A stretch of DNA of 64,000 nt from contig NZ_WWFG01000001.1 in NCBI RefSeq assembly GCF_026127265.1, forward strand, positions 2,395,501-2,459,500, written 5' to 3'. The stretch's first letter is position 1. The number at the start of each line of letters is the position of its first letter. A model generated the notes under the pieces. The model had not been told where the DNA came from. It worked only from the letters and a program-made list of their open reading frames with translations, and searched no databases. Positions 26,985-35,208 of this stretch are shown piece after piece. The translations under genes and the position numbers were made by a program. Origin of the DNA: Nostoc sp. KVJ3. Its GTDB lineage: Bacteria; Cyanobacteriota; Cyanobacteriia; Cyanobacteriales; Nostocaceae.

Positions 26985-27749
26985 GTGCTATCTATACTGC
27001 GTGCTGACTTTCGTATCATATTTGAACGTGACCCAGCTGCCCGTAACTGGTTGGAAGTTTTATTTTGTTACCCTGGTTTGCAAGCCCTGCTATTCCATAG
27101 GCTGGCTCACTGGCTGTATACTGTCGGTCTTCCCTTTATTCCTCGGCTGATTTCTCACTTGGCTCGGTTTTTGACTGGAATTGAAATCCACCCTGGTGCA
27201 GCAATTGGGCAAAGTGTGTTTATTGACCACGGGATGGGTGTAGTAATTGGTGAAACTGCGATCGTGGGAAACTATGCTCTAATTTATCAAGGTGTCACTC
27301 TTGGGGGTACTGGTAAAGAATGTGGTAAGCGCCATCCAACTGTGGGCGAAAATGTCGTAGTCGGGGCTGGAGCGAAAGTACTAGGTAATATCGAAATTGG
27401 TAATAATGTCCGTATTGGTGCTGGGTCTGTTGTACTAAGGGATGTACCTTCAGACTGTACTGTAGTAGGCGTACCTGGGCGGATTATATATCGTTCTGGA
27501 GTACGGGTTGCACCTCTTGAACACAATAACTTACCAGATTCGGAAGCCGAAGTGATTCGGGCTTTAGTAGACAGGATTGAAGCGCTGGAAGAACAAATAC
27601 AAAATCTTCAGCGCCCACATTCTTCTGAAAAAACTCCTGTTTTGGTGGGTTGTTTACTCACCAAAGAAGATGAGCTAACCCATGATTCTCGCTGGTGTAA
27701 TCTCAAAGATAAGACCATCCAGCAATTCTTAGATGGTGCTGGCATTTAG
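26985..27749 (+). CDS. cysE: Serine O-acetyltransferase
   Basis: Catalyses acetyl transfer from acetyl-CoA to serine, the first step of cysteine synthesis. The protein has 254 residues: a helical N-terminal domain (LRADFRIIFERDPAARNWLE), then a left-handed beta-helix of hexapeptide repeats with the family signature GVTLGGTGK, catalytic His in FIDHGMGVVIGE and the loop GKRHPTVGENVVVGAGAKV. About 70 residues follow the beta-helix, including a coiled-coil-like stretch (VIRALVDRIEALEEQIQNLQ), longer than in enteric CysE. The start is GTG at 26985 with GAGGG ten bases upstream. Confidence 0.93.
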   Translation: MLSILRADFRIIFERDPAARNWLEVLFCYPGLQALLFHRLAHWLYTVGLPFIPRLISHLARFLTGIEIHPGAAIGQSVFIDHGMGVVIGETAIVGNYALIYQGVTLGGTGKECGKRHPTVGENVVVGAGAKVLGNIEIGNNVRIGAGSVVLRDVPSDCTVVGVPGRIIYRSGVRVAPLEHNNLPDSEAEVIRALVDRIEALEEQIQNLQRPHSSEKTPVLVGCLLTKEDELTHDSRWCNLKDKTIQQFLDGAGI

Positions 27750-27769
27750 TTAAACTCAAAGCTTAAGGG

Positions 27770-28174
27770 CTAGGGCGTGTTTTCAAACTACTCGTTTAGC
27801 CTCATAATTTTTTAGATCCCCCCAACCCCCCTTAAAAAAGGGGGGCTAAGAATCTCTTAAAGTCCCCCTTTTTTAAGCAGGGCCGATTCATTCCCTAAAG
27901 AGCGCTAAATATCAAGGGTTCTAGCGATTTAAAATTGATTATTTTGTTACCAGCGTGCCAAGAAAATGAACAATTTTACTGTTGTTTAAGTGCTTAAAAG
28001 TTCATCTTCTCGTCACTCTCACTTACAATTTTCTCGCTAACCATCTTTGACAAATCCTGTTTGAAATGGAATGAATCAGCCCTGCCTTAAAAAAGGGGGC
28101 TAAGAATCTCTTAAAGTCCCCCTTTTTTAAGGGGGATTTAGGGGGATCTAAGACTTTGAAAACACTCACTAGGG
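27770..28174. repeat. Composite inverted-repeat element
   Basis: Fills most of the gene-free spacer 27750-28199. Outer ends CTAGGGCGTGTTTTCAAAC and CTTTGAAAACACTCACTAGGG. Inside, two near-identical direct copies (27827-27877 and 28083-28130) of the CCCTTAAAAAAGGGGGCTAAGAATC... palindrome half flank a 200-bp segment (27878-28084) with its own ends CAGGGCCGATTCATTCC / GGAATGAATCAGCCCTG. Part of that segment (TTAAAAGTTCATC) recurs at 54199. Confidence 0.7.
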
Positions 28175-28199
28175 TCAATCATTTTGACTCTTGACTAAA

Positions 28200-28784
28200 T
28201 CACGGATTAATCGCTTCACTAGACCACTCTTGCTGGTCATTACGGCAGTAAAACCTTCGATTTTGGGGTTCGCCGCGTAATTCTAAATGGTCTACTTGCG
28301 CTGGGTCGAGTAGCAGTAGACAAAAATTCGGCAATGGCTGCACGGGGTCGGGTGCTGGTGGTGCAAAAGCTTCTGGGGTTTCAACTCTGGGTTTACCAGG
28401 ATGGGGCCAAGCAAACTGTAAACGTGCAGCATCACTCAGTTCTTGCCACATTACAATCCGGGCTGGTTGTAAATCTTGGTGAAAATTATCACCGCTTATT
28501 AGGGTTAAACAGCCAGCGATGCGGAATTGTTCTCGTGTGTTGGGGAAGTACCAGCAAACTTCTGCCCAAGGTTGTTGCTGTATCTGGTCGGCTTTAGCAC
28601 TACGAGTATCAGTGATAAATTTTAGCTGGTTTGTATCTTCGAGAAAGCCACGAAAGACTAGGGTACGATTAGCGGGGCGACCATTGGGCTGCACCGTTGC
28701 TAGTTGCAGGTAACGGGCATAAACAAGGTTGCGGTTGCGATGGAGTGCATGAGCGATCGCACCTCGCCAAGGAGCAAGAGACAT
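28200..28784 (-). CDS. Pyridoxamine 5'-phosphate oxidase-like FMN-binding protein (Alr4036 family)
   Basis: Flavin-binding split-barrel protein of 194 residues. The start MSLAPWRGAIAHALHRNRNL, the strands YLQLATVQPNGRPANRTLVF and FITDTRSAKADQI, and the segment AEVCWYFPNTREQFRIAG fit the FMN-binding domain of pyridoxamine-phosphate-oxidase-like proteins typified by Anabaena Alr4036. The C-terminal part (FCLLLLDPAQVDHLELRG ... RRFYCRN) is typical too. Whether it makes pyridoxal phosphate or reduces another substrate is not known. The ATG at 28784 lies next to a short AT-rich spacer carrying a TTAAAAA-type tandem repeat. Confidence 0.85.
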   Translation of the reverse strand: MSLAPWRGAIAHALHRNRNLVYARYLQLATVQPNGRPANRTLVFRGFLEDTNQLKFITDTRSAKADQIQQQPWAEVCWYFPNTREQFRIAGCLTLISGDNFHQDLQPARIVMWQELSDAARLQFAWPHPGKPRVETPEAFAPPAPDPVQPLPNFCLLLLDPAQVDHLELRGEPQNRRFYCRNDQQEWSSEAINP

Positions 28785-28980
28785 ATCAATTAAAAATTGA
28801 AAATTAAAAATTAAAAATGAAGAAAGTTAGATTCAATCTGGATTTCCAGGTTTGGGTCTGTTGTCTTATTTTAGACAATTGGTACAACACTAAGTAAATA
28901 ATTTTGCAATCCTCTCTGCGTCTTTGCGTGAACCTTAACGGATAATATACAGAATCTTGGATAAATTCGTAGGTGATTTA

Positions 28981-29307
28981 ATGGCAGGAATTCAAGTCGG
29001 TATTGAGGGTGAAGGCGCACCAGTAGCAGCCGAGGCTTTGCTAGAAATTCCTGGAATATCGGGAAGCTATGAAGTTCCGACGCAAAAAGAGGGAACTTTG
29101 GCGGCTGTTGCTACTATTATCGGTATTGTCGGCGGTGCTGCGGCTTTAGCTGAACAAATCCGCAAATGGTATCAAGAATGGCATAAATCTCATCCAGGGA
29201 AGCAATTTGATGTGGTAATTCTTGACCCTGATACTGGAAACAGGATTTTACTCGAAGACGCTACTATAGAGGAAATCACGGAAATCCTCAAATCTATCAG
29301 CAAATAA
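28981..29307 (+). CDS. EACC1-like effector-associated small protein
   Basis: From the ATG at 28981, with AGGTGA seven to eight bases upstream, this is 108 residues; a TTG at 28957 would add eight. The layout is short N-terminal strands (IQVGIEGEGAPVAAEALLEI), a Gly/Ala-rich hydrophobic helix (LAAVATIIGIVGGAAALAEQ), a basic helix, then a final strand-helix (VVILDPDTGNRILLEDATIE). This resembles the effector-associated constant component EACC1 described for NTP-dependent conflict systems, as I recall it; the match is by pattern only. The stop TAA is followed immediately by the GTG of the CHAT-STAND gene, so the two are almost certainly translated together. Likely a fixed partner of the large protein, perhaps membrane-associated. 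Confidence 0.65.
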   Translation: MAGIQVGIEGEGAPVAAEALLEIPGISGSYEVPTQKEGTLAAVATIIGIVGGAAALAEQIRKWYQEWHKSHPGKQFDVVILDPDTGNRILLEDATIEEITEILKSISK

Positions 29308-32300
29308 GTGCAAACTATCCGCATTCAACTTCGGGAAAGTACGCAGGAAACAGTTGAACTCAGGTATTGGCTACCTCAATTAAAGCACTATGAATCACGT
29401 CGCCTGAAATTGGCAGAAATCGCTGATTTCCTCAAGCAAGGTGAACGAGATTACTATAAACTGCTGCCCAATTTATCAGGAATCGGGAAGCAGTTATTTT
29501 TTTGGTTGGATGGGGATGGACGGTGGTTGAGTCGGGGAATTGCTAACTGTCGCGGTGAGGGGTTGGTAATTGCCATTGATACAGATCAAAAATTGGCACA
29601 TCTACCTTGGGAAGTGCTGCATGATGGTGAGGATTTTTTGGTGAAGCGGGTTAATCCGGTGGTGTTACCTCTGCGCTGGATTGAGAAAGAAACGGAAGCG
29701 TTTGCTGTGGAAGCACGACAATTGCGAGTATTGTTTATGGCAACCGACCCGGAAGATGTGCAACCAAAGTTAGAGTTTGAACAGGAAGAAGCGAGAATTC
29801 TGGCTGATACGCGAGATTTTGCTGTAGATTTGCGGGTGGAAGAAAGCGGTTGCGTTAGCGAGTTGGGTAAGGTGTGGAGTCGCTATCTTGATGACTTTGA
29901 TGTGTTTCACCTCACAGGACACGCCTCTATTAAAGATGAAGCACCTTACACGCCTTACTTTATCACTGAGACAGAAATTGGAGAACGCCACGAAACCACA
30001 GCCGCAGAACTGGCTGAAGTCTTCCGGTTTCGCTTTCCCAAGTTGGTGTTTTTATCTGGGTGTCGGACTGGACAAGCACCAGATAAAGGCGCTGTCCCTT
30101 CAATGGCTGAGGCACTTATTGCACAAGGGGCTAGGGCGGTTTTAAGTTGGGGGCGGCCTGTGGAAGATCGGACAGCTACAGCCGCCGCCGCGCACCTCTA
30201 CGGAAAATTGGCTGCGGGATATCAATTAGCTGAAGCCCTCGCTAGCACTTACCAGCAGTTGTTTAAACAGAATGTGCGTGACTGGCATTTGTTGCGGTTA
30301 TATGTCCAGGGTGAATGTCCGGGTGCGTTGGTGGAAGTGTCGGGAGATGTGCCACCCTCTGCGTCGGAACCTGCATACCAACAGTTTTTAGATCCCGATA
30401 CCCAAATGGTGCGGGTGGCGAAACCCTCTGAGTTTGTTGGGAGACGGCGGACTTTGCAACGTTGTCTCAAAGCGATTCGCACTTCATTAGGGGTACTAAT
30501 TCACGGAATGGGGGGTGTGGGTAAGAGTACTGTGACGGCGCGACTTCTGGAAAGGATGGTTGGCTATCACAGGCTGGTGAACTTTCGGCAACTGGATGAA
30601 GACAAACTGCTCAAAACCCTGGCTGAACAATGTACCTCGGAACGGGGGCATGAAATTCTCAATGGCAAGTTACCCTTGATGCAGCGCCTCACCAAGTTTT
30701 TCACTGAAGGACTGAATACCAAAGAACAGCGCTTTGCCTTTGTGCTGGATGACTTTGAGGCTAATTTGGATTTACGAAATGGGGTTTATGTCTTGCAACC
30801 ACAAGTTGTGGATGTTCTGCTGGCGTTGCTGAAGGCGATGCAAAATTCCCAACTTCCCCACAAGGTAATTATTACCTGTCGCTACAATTTCACATTGTCG
30901 GAACTGAATCATCGTCTGTACCGCGAACCTCTGGGGGCTTTGGGTGGGGCAGATTTAATTAAAAAGTATAATCGTCTGGATTCGTTTAATGGCAGTTGGC
31001 AATTTCAGCCAGATTTGCCCGAACGTGCCAAACAAGCAGCAGATGGAAATCCTCGGCTGTTGGAATGGTTAGATAAGATTTTGCAAAATTCCCAGAACCC
31101 CACCCCGCCTACGGCACCCCTCCCCGCAAGCGAGGAGGGGTATATGAGGGGAGTTGAGATGATTCTGCAAAAGATGGCAGATAAGGAAAAGGAATTTCGT
31201 GAGGATATTTTGGCACAGGAATTGCTGAAGCAGCAAACTCCAGCTTTGCGTCAAATGCTGGGGAAGTTGTTGGTGTATGAGTTACCTGTTCCTCAAGCTG
31301 CGATTTCCCCGATTTGTGAGGATATCTCAAGTTGGGAAAGTCATATTCAACGCGCTGAAATTTTGGGTTTGTTGGAAGTTACCGTCACCAACAACACAGA
31401 GAGGTTGTATCGTGTTCCCCGGATTTTGTCACCGTTGCTAGAGTTTCCAGAAAACCCCAAGGGTGAAGAGTTGTATAAACAAGCTGCACAAATTTTGTAT
31501 CGTTTGTGGTGGGAAGCGGAAAGTTCTACGGAGGCGCAAAAGTTAGAAATTCATCGCTTGGCGTTGTTGGGGAAGGATGAAGAAATTGCGGCGAAAATAG
31601 GTAATTCATTAGCGAACCGCTTGGGGGATCAAAGCCGTTTTCAGGAAGCAATACATCTGTGCAAATCAACATTAGAAATTACTAAAAATCATAGTGTTCT
31701 CAAAGAAATGGCTTATTCTGAACACCAAATGGGTGAGGTTGATCAAGCATTAAACTATTACCAACAAGCTTTAAATCTTTGTCCCGCAGAAGACGAAAGA
31801 GAATTAGCATCAATTTATCATCATTTAGGTATGCTGAAATATGACAAAGGGGAAGTGGATGAAGCGATCGCACTCTGCAATCAGTCTTTAGAAATATTTG
31901 AACGCATTGGAGATGTCCAAAGCAAAACGGAGGCGTTGAACCAACTGGGAAATATCTACGCCAACAAAGGGGAAGTGGATGAAGCGCTCGCACTCTACAA
32001 TCAGTCTTTGGAAATAAGTGAACGCATTGGTAATGTCCAAGGCAAAGCGGTGACGTTGCGCTGTCTAGGAATACTCTACGCCGACAAAGGGCAAGTGGAT
32101 GAAGCGATGGCACTCTACAATCAGTCTTTGGAAATATTTGAACGCATTGGTAATGCCCAACGCAAAGCGGCGACGTTGCGCTGTCTAGGAATACTCTACG
32201 CCGACAAAGGGCAAGTGGATGAAGCGATCGCACTCTACAATCAGTGTTTGGAAATAGATGAACGCATTGGTAATGTCCAAGGCAAAGCGATGACATTGTA

Positions 32301-32808
32301 CTATCTGGGAGTTATCTACGCCGACAAAGGGCAAGTGGATGAAGCGATCGCACTCTACAATCAGTGTTTGGAAATAGATGAACGCATTGGTAATGTCCAA
32401 GGCAAAGCGATGACATTGTACTATCTGGGAGTTATCTACGCCGACAAAGGGGAAGTGGATGAAGCGATCGCACTCTACAATCAGTCTTTGGAAATAAATG
32501 AACGCATTGGAAATCTCGAACATAAAGCGGGGACTTTGTACCAACTGGGAGTTATCTACGCCAACAAAGGGGAAGTGGATGAAGCGATCGCACTCTACAA
32601 TCAGTCTTTGGAAATAACAGAACGCATTGATCATGTCCGCGGCAAAGCAATGACTCTGTGGTGGTTAGGGGGTTTGGCAGAAGAGCAGGGTGAATACACT
32701 AAAGCGATATCCTATTTGCAACCAGCTTTAGAGATTTTGCAGCGATTGCAGTCACCACACGCTGAAGGTGTGCGTGCAAGTCTTGATAGGATAATGCGTA
32801 ATTCGTAA
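29308..32808 (+). CDS. CHAT-STAND NTPase-TPR protein
   Basis: Protein of 1166 residues. Residues about 1-345 form a CHAT peptidase-like domain with catalytic His205 (HLTGHAS) and Cys252 (LSGCRTG). Residues about 370-680 form a STAND/NB-ARC-like NTPase: P-loop HGMGGVGKST (399-408), Walker B FAFVLDDFE with Asp481-Asp482, and VIITCRYNF. A winged-helix-like stretch follows. From about 775 the chain is TPR; seven 40-residue units of exactly 120 bp run from 31851 to 32690, ending in a distinct cap (LQPALEILQRLQSPHAEGV). Two adjacent units (32211 and 32331) differ at one base of 120. Residues about 595-613 come from an inserted intergenic repeat. The start is GTG directly after the EACC1-like stop. 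The layout is sensor-switch-protease, as in STAND immunity proteins; the trigger is unknown. Confidence 0.85.
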   Translation: MQTIRIQLRESTQETVELRYWLPQLKHYESRRLKLAEIADFLKQGERDYYKLLPNLSGIGKQLFFWLDGDGRWLSRGIANCRGEGLVIAIDTDQKLAHLPWEVLHDGEDFLVKRVNPVVLPLRWIEKETEAFAVEARQLRVLFMATDPEDVQPKLEFEQEEARILADTRDFAVDLRVEESGCVSELGKVWSRYLDDFDVFHLTGHASIKDEAPYTPYFITETEIGERHETTAAELAEVFRFRFPKLVFLSGCRTGQAPDKGAVPSMAEALIAQGARAVLSWGRPVEDRTATAAAAHLYGKLAAGYQLAEALASTYQQLFKQNVRDWHLLRLYVQGECPGALVEVSGDVPPSASEPAYQQFLDPDTQMVRVAKPSEFVGRRRTLQRCLKAIRTSLGVLIHGMGGVGKSTVTARLLERMVGYHRLVNFRQLDEDKLLKTLAEQCTSERGHEILNGKLPLMQRLTKFFTEGLNTKEQRFAFVLDDFEANLDLRNGVYVLQPQVVDVLLALLKAMQNSQLPHKVIITCRYNFTLSELNHRLYREPLGALGGADLIKKYNRLDSFNGSWQFQPDLPERAKQAADGNPRLLEWLDKILQNSQNPTPPTAPLPASEEGYMRGVEMILQKMADKEKEFREDILAQELLKQQTPALRQMLGKLLVYELPVPQAAISPICEDISSWESHIQRAEILGLLEVTVTNNTERLYRVPRILSPLLEFPENPKGEELYKQAAQILYRLWWEAESSTEAQKLEIHRLALLGKDEEIAAKIGNSLANRLGDQSRFQEAIHLCKSTLEITKNHSVLKEMAYSEHQMGEVDQALNYYQQALNLCPAEDERELASIYHHLGMLKYDKGEVDEAIALCNQSLEIFERIGDVQSKTEALNQLGNIYANKGEVDEALALYNQSLEISERIGNVQGKAVTLRCLGILYADKGQVDEAMALYNQSLEIFERIGNAQRKAATLRCLGILYADKGQVDEAIALYNQCLEIDERIGNVQGKAMTLYYLGVIYADKGQVDEAIALYNQCLEIDERIGNVQGKAMTLYYLGVIYADKGEVDEAIALYNQSLEINERIGNLEHKAGTLYQLGVIYANKGEVDEAIALYNQSLEITERIDHVRGKAMTLWWLGGLAEEQGEYTKAISYLQPALEILQRLQSPHAEGVRASLDRIMRNS

Positions 32809-33704
32809 AATGTCCAAGGTAAAGCGGCGACGTTGCACAAACTGGGAATTCTCTACGCCGACAAAGGGGAAGTGGATGAAGCGATCGCACTTTTAAATCA
32901 GTCTTTGGAAATAAAAGAACGCATTGGTGATGTCCCAGGTAAAGCCGCGACGTTGCACAATCTGGGGCATATCTACGCTAATAAAGGGAATGTAGATGAA
33001 GCGATCGCACTTTTAAATCAGTCTTTGGAAATAAAAGAACGCATTGGTGATGTCCCAGGTAAAGCCGCGACGTTGCACAATCTGGGGCATATCTACGCTA
33101 ATAAAGGGAATGTAGATGAAGCGATCGCACTCTACAATCAGTCTTTGGAAATATTTGAACGTATTGGTAATGTCCGAGACAAAGCGACGACGTTGCAGAA
33201 TCTGGCAAGTATCTACGCCGAAAACGGGAACTCGATGAAGCGATCGCACTTTTTAATCAGTCTTTGGAAATATTTGAAGGCGTTGGTGATGACCAAGGCA
33301 AAGCGGCGACGTTGAACAATCGGGGAAATCTCTACGCCAACAAAGGGGAAGTGGATGAAGCGATCGCACTCTACAATCAGTCTTTGGAAATAACTCAACG
33401 CATTGGTGATGTCCGAAGCAAAGCGGCGACGTTGCACCAATTGGCAGGTATCTACGCCAACAAAGGGGAAGTGGATGAAGCGATCGCACTTTACAACCAG
33501 TCTTTGGAAATAAATGAACGCATTGGAAATGTCCAAGGTAAAGCAATGACTCTGTGGTGGTTAGGACATTTGGCAGAACAGCAGGGTGAACACACTAAAG
33601 CGATATCCTATTTGCAACCAGCTTTAGAGATTTTGCAGCGATTGCAGTCACCGGATGCTGAAAGTGTGCGTGCAAGTCTTGAGAGGGTAATGGGTAATTC
33701 GTAA
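32809..33704 (+). pseudogene. Second TPR array with its own cap, frameshifted, downstream of the STAND gene
   Basis: Starts right after the stop of the STAND gene and in the same frame: AAT GTC CAA GGT AAA GCG resumes the TPR unit mid-way. Units at 32881-33000 and 33001-33120 are identical over 120 bp. Near 33230 one base is missing relative to the other units (GGGAACTCGATG against GGGAATGTAGATG), and the array continues in another frame to a cap (33538-33704) nearly identical to the STAND gene's cap, ending at a TAA. Two shorter open frames (32833-33315 and 33264-33704) cover it but have no ribosome site of note. Probably the leftover of a duplication of array plus cap; it may serve as a recombination donor. 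Confidence 0.75.
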
Positions 33705-33789
33705 TTACTGAAAGTTTTTTGTCTCACGCAGAGGCGCAAAGGCGCAGAGAAGAACGCGAGAGTGTTTTATAAATAAATGAAAATTGCTG

Positions 33790-34075
33790 TAATGAGTCTT
33801 TGATACTCGTGAATGAGTTTTTGAACTCCATTAATGAACCTTTGAGCTTCATTCGTGAACCTCGGAGCTTCGTGAATGAGTCTTTGAACTCCGTTAATGA
33901 ACCTCAGAGCTTCGTTAATGAACCTTTGAGCTTCGCTGATGAACCTCAGAGCTTCGTTAATGAACCTTTGAGCTTCGCTGATGAACCTCGGAGCTTCGTG
34001 AATGAGTCTTTGAACTCCATTAATGAACCTCAGAGCTTCGTTAATGAACCTCAGAGCTTCGTTGTGAACTTTGTT
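33790..34075. repeat. 21-bp tandem repeat tract
   Basis: Twelve to thirteen degenerate copies of a 21-bp unit near TTAATGAACCTCAGAGCTTCG, with alternating variants (CCTTTGAGC, CCTCGGAGC, TCTTTGAAC). One frame stays open as a (V/I)NEPxSF repeat, but this follows from the period of 21 and I do not call it a gene. It lies in the spacer 33705-34260, which has no other gene; a GCAGAGGCGCAAAGGCGCAG repeat sits at 33727. Confidence 0.8.
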
Positions 34076-34092
34076 AATCTAGCAGAATGTTT

Positions 34093-34263
34093 TTAGAGGA
34101 TGTTTTAAAAGTGGTCGGCTGTAATTTTAGGCACTTATAGATCCCCCCTAACCCCCCTTAAGAAGGGGGGAACCGGAATCAATCAAAGTCCCCCTTTTTA
34201 AGGGGGATTTAGGGGGATCTCCAAGGGTTAGACGTATAAAAAAACTTTTAAAACATCCTCTTA
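34093..34263. repeat. MITE-like element, TTAGAGGATGTTT family, around an 80-bp palindrome
   Basis: Ends TTAGAGGATGTTTTAAAAGT and ACTTTTAAAACATCCTCTTA. The inner palindrome 34139-34220 starts AGATCCCCCCTAACCCCCC. The right end overlaps the stop codon (34261-34263) of the Uma2 gene. Confidence 0.75.
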
Positions 34264-34998
34264 GATTAAATCAGGATCTATGCCGAGCGATCGCAACTGT
34301 TCTGCTAATAATTGAGCTTTTTGTTCTGCTTGGTGAGCTTTTTGTTCTGCTTGGTGAGCTTTTTGTTCTGCTTGGTGAGCTTTTTGTTCAGCAAGTTTTT
34401 CCTTTTCTTCTGGTGTTAAAAACCGTTGTCCTTGTTGGTTATACCAATACATCCACTCCCGTGGTATGCCTAAATAAGTTCCTCGTTCGATGCCAATTCC
34501 TAAACCTATTTCTGGCAACCAAACTGGATTACCATCATGTAATTCATAAGTATTGTTAACTAATTTGTAAACTTCTAAACGTGGCTTACGGCGACGAAAT
34601 GGGTTGTAAACTACATAATACAAAATTCCCAATCTTGCATACTCTGCTTTTTTGGTCGAGTACTCACCACGGTATGTTTTAGATACTACCTCCAACACTA
34701 ATATCGGTAATTTCTTCTCTTCCCAAAGCACATAACTGGGGCGGAGTCCTTCATCATAAAATCGCTCTACGCCCAAACTCAAAAACCCATCTGGGACGAT
34801 CGCTGGTAAATCTGGGTCATGATAAATCCCCATATCTATACCAAAAAACCAATCCATGCGTTCTGCCCAAACCATCGCTAAGATAACTTTGAGTAAACCT
34901 GGAATTATATTTTGTAATTCGTTATCCACTGGGGTATCGTCAGAGTCTGGCAGTTCCTCAGATGAGGGCAAACAAGCTAATGGATCGTACTTTAGCAT
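34261..34998 (-). CDS. Uma2-family (DUF820) endonuclease-like protein
   Basis: Protein of 245 residues of the PD-(D/E)XK-like Uma2 family, strongly expanded in cyanobacteria and of unclear role. Active-site elements are visible: DLPAIVPDGFLSLGV (Asp), LPILVLEVVSK with Glu and Lys, and the helix AEYARLGILYYVVYNP. The C-terminus has four in-frame copies of HQAEQKA from a 21-bp direct repeat (about 34320-34383), then a short tail. The stop codon coincides with the end of an adjacent MITE, so insertion may have trimmed or set the C-terminus. The ATG at 34998 has GAGGAAG upstream. A broken copy of its C-terminus lies upstream at 35068. Confidence 0.85.
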   Translation of the reverse strand: MLKYDPLACLPSSEELPDSDDTPVDNELQNIIPGLLKVILAMVWAERMDWFFGIDMGIYHDPDLPAIVPDGFLSLGVERFYDEGLRPSYVLWEEKKLPILVLEVVSKTYRGEYSTKKAEYARLGILYYVVYNPFRRRKPRLEVYKLVNNTYELHDGNPVWLPEIGLGIGIERGTYLGIPREWMYWYNQQGQRFLTPEEKEKLAEQKAHQAEQKAHQAEQKAHQAEQKAQLLAEQLRSLGIDPDLI

Positions 34999-35067
34999 GA
35001 TGGATTTACTCTTCCTCAGTTATTAGTACATCTTTATTTTATAAATGAATCTCGATCGCAATTTAAA

Positions 35068-35140
35068 TGAGAGAATCTGGATCTATGCCGAGCGATCGCA
35101 ATCTTTCTGCTCATAATTGGGCGCGTTGTTGGGTTTGTTG
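35068..35140 (-). pseudogene. Remnant of a Uma2 gene C-terminus
   Basis: Repeats the end of the neighbouring Uma2 gene: GGATCTATGCCGAGCGATCG is shared exactly with 34272-34291, and similarity continues through TCTGCT.ATAATTG. It is cut off on both sides, suggesting loss of a second tandem gene. Confidence 0.6.
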
Positions 35141-35208
35141 AACTTGAGGAACGAATTAAGTAATATTTCCCTCTTGACTAATGACCCCTAACTCTTGACT
35201 ATTAACTA

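Noticed and set aside
31700..33546. Several long minus-strand open frames opposite the TPR arrays
   Set aside because: They are periodic shadows of the 120-bp TPR unit and vary with each copy.
33790..34075. Possible CRISPR array
   Set aside because: Units are contiguous 21-bp repeats with no unique spacers.
33800..34096. 98-residue open frame of NEPxSF repeats
   Set aside because: It follows a 21-bp tandem repeat whose period keeps the frame open; there is no ribosome site and no other coding sign.
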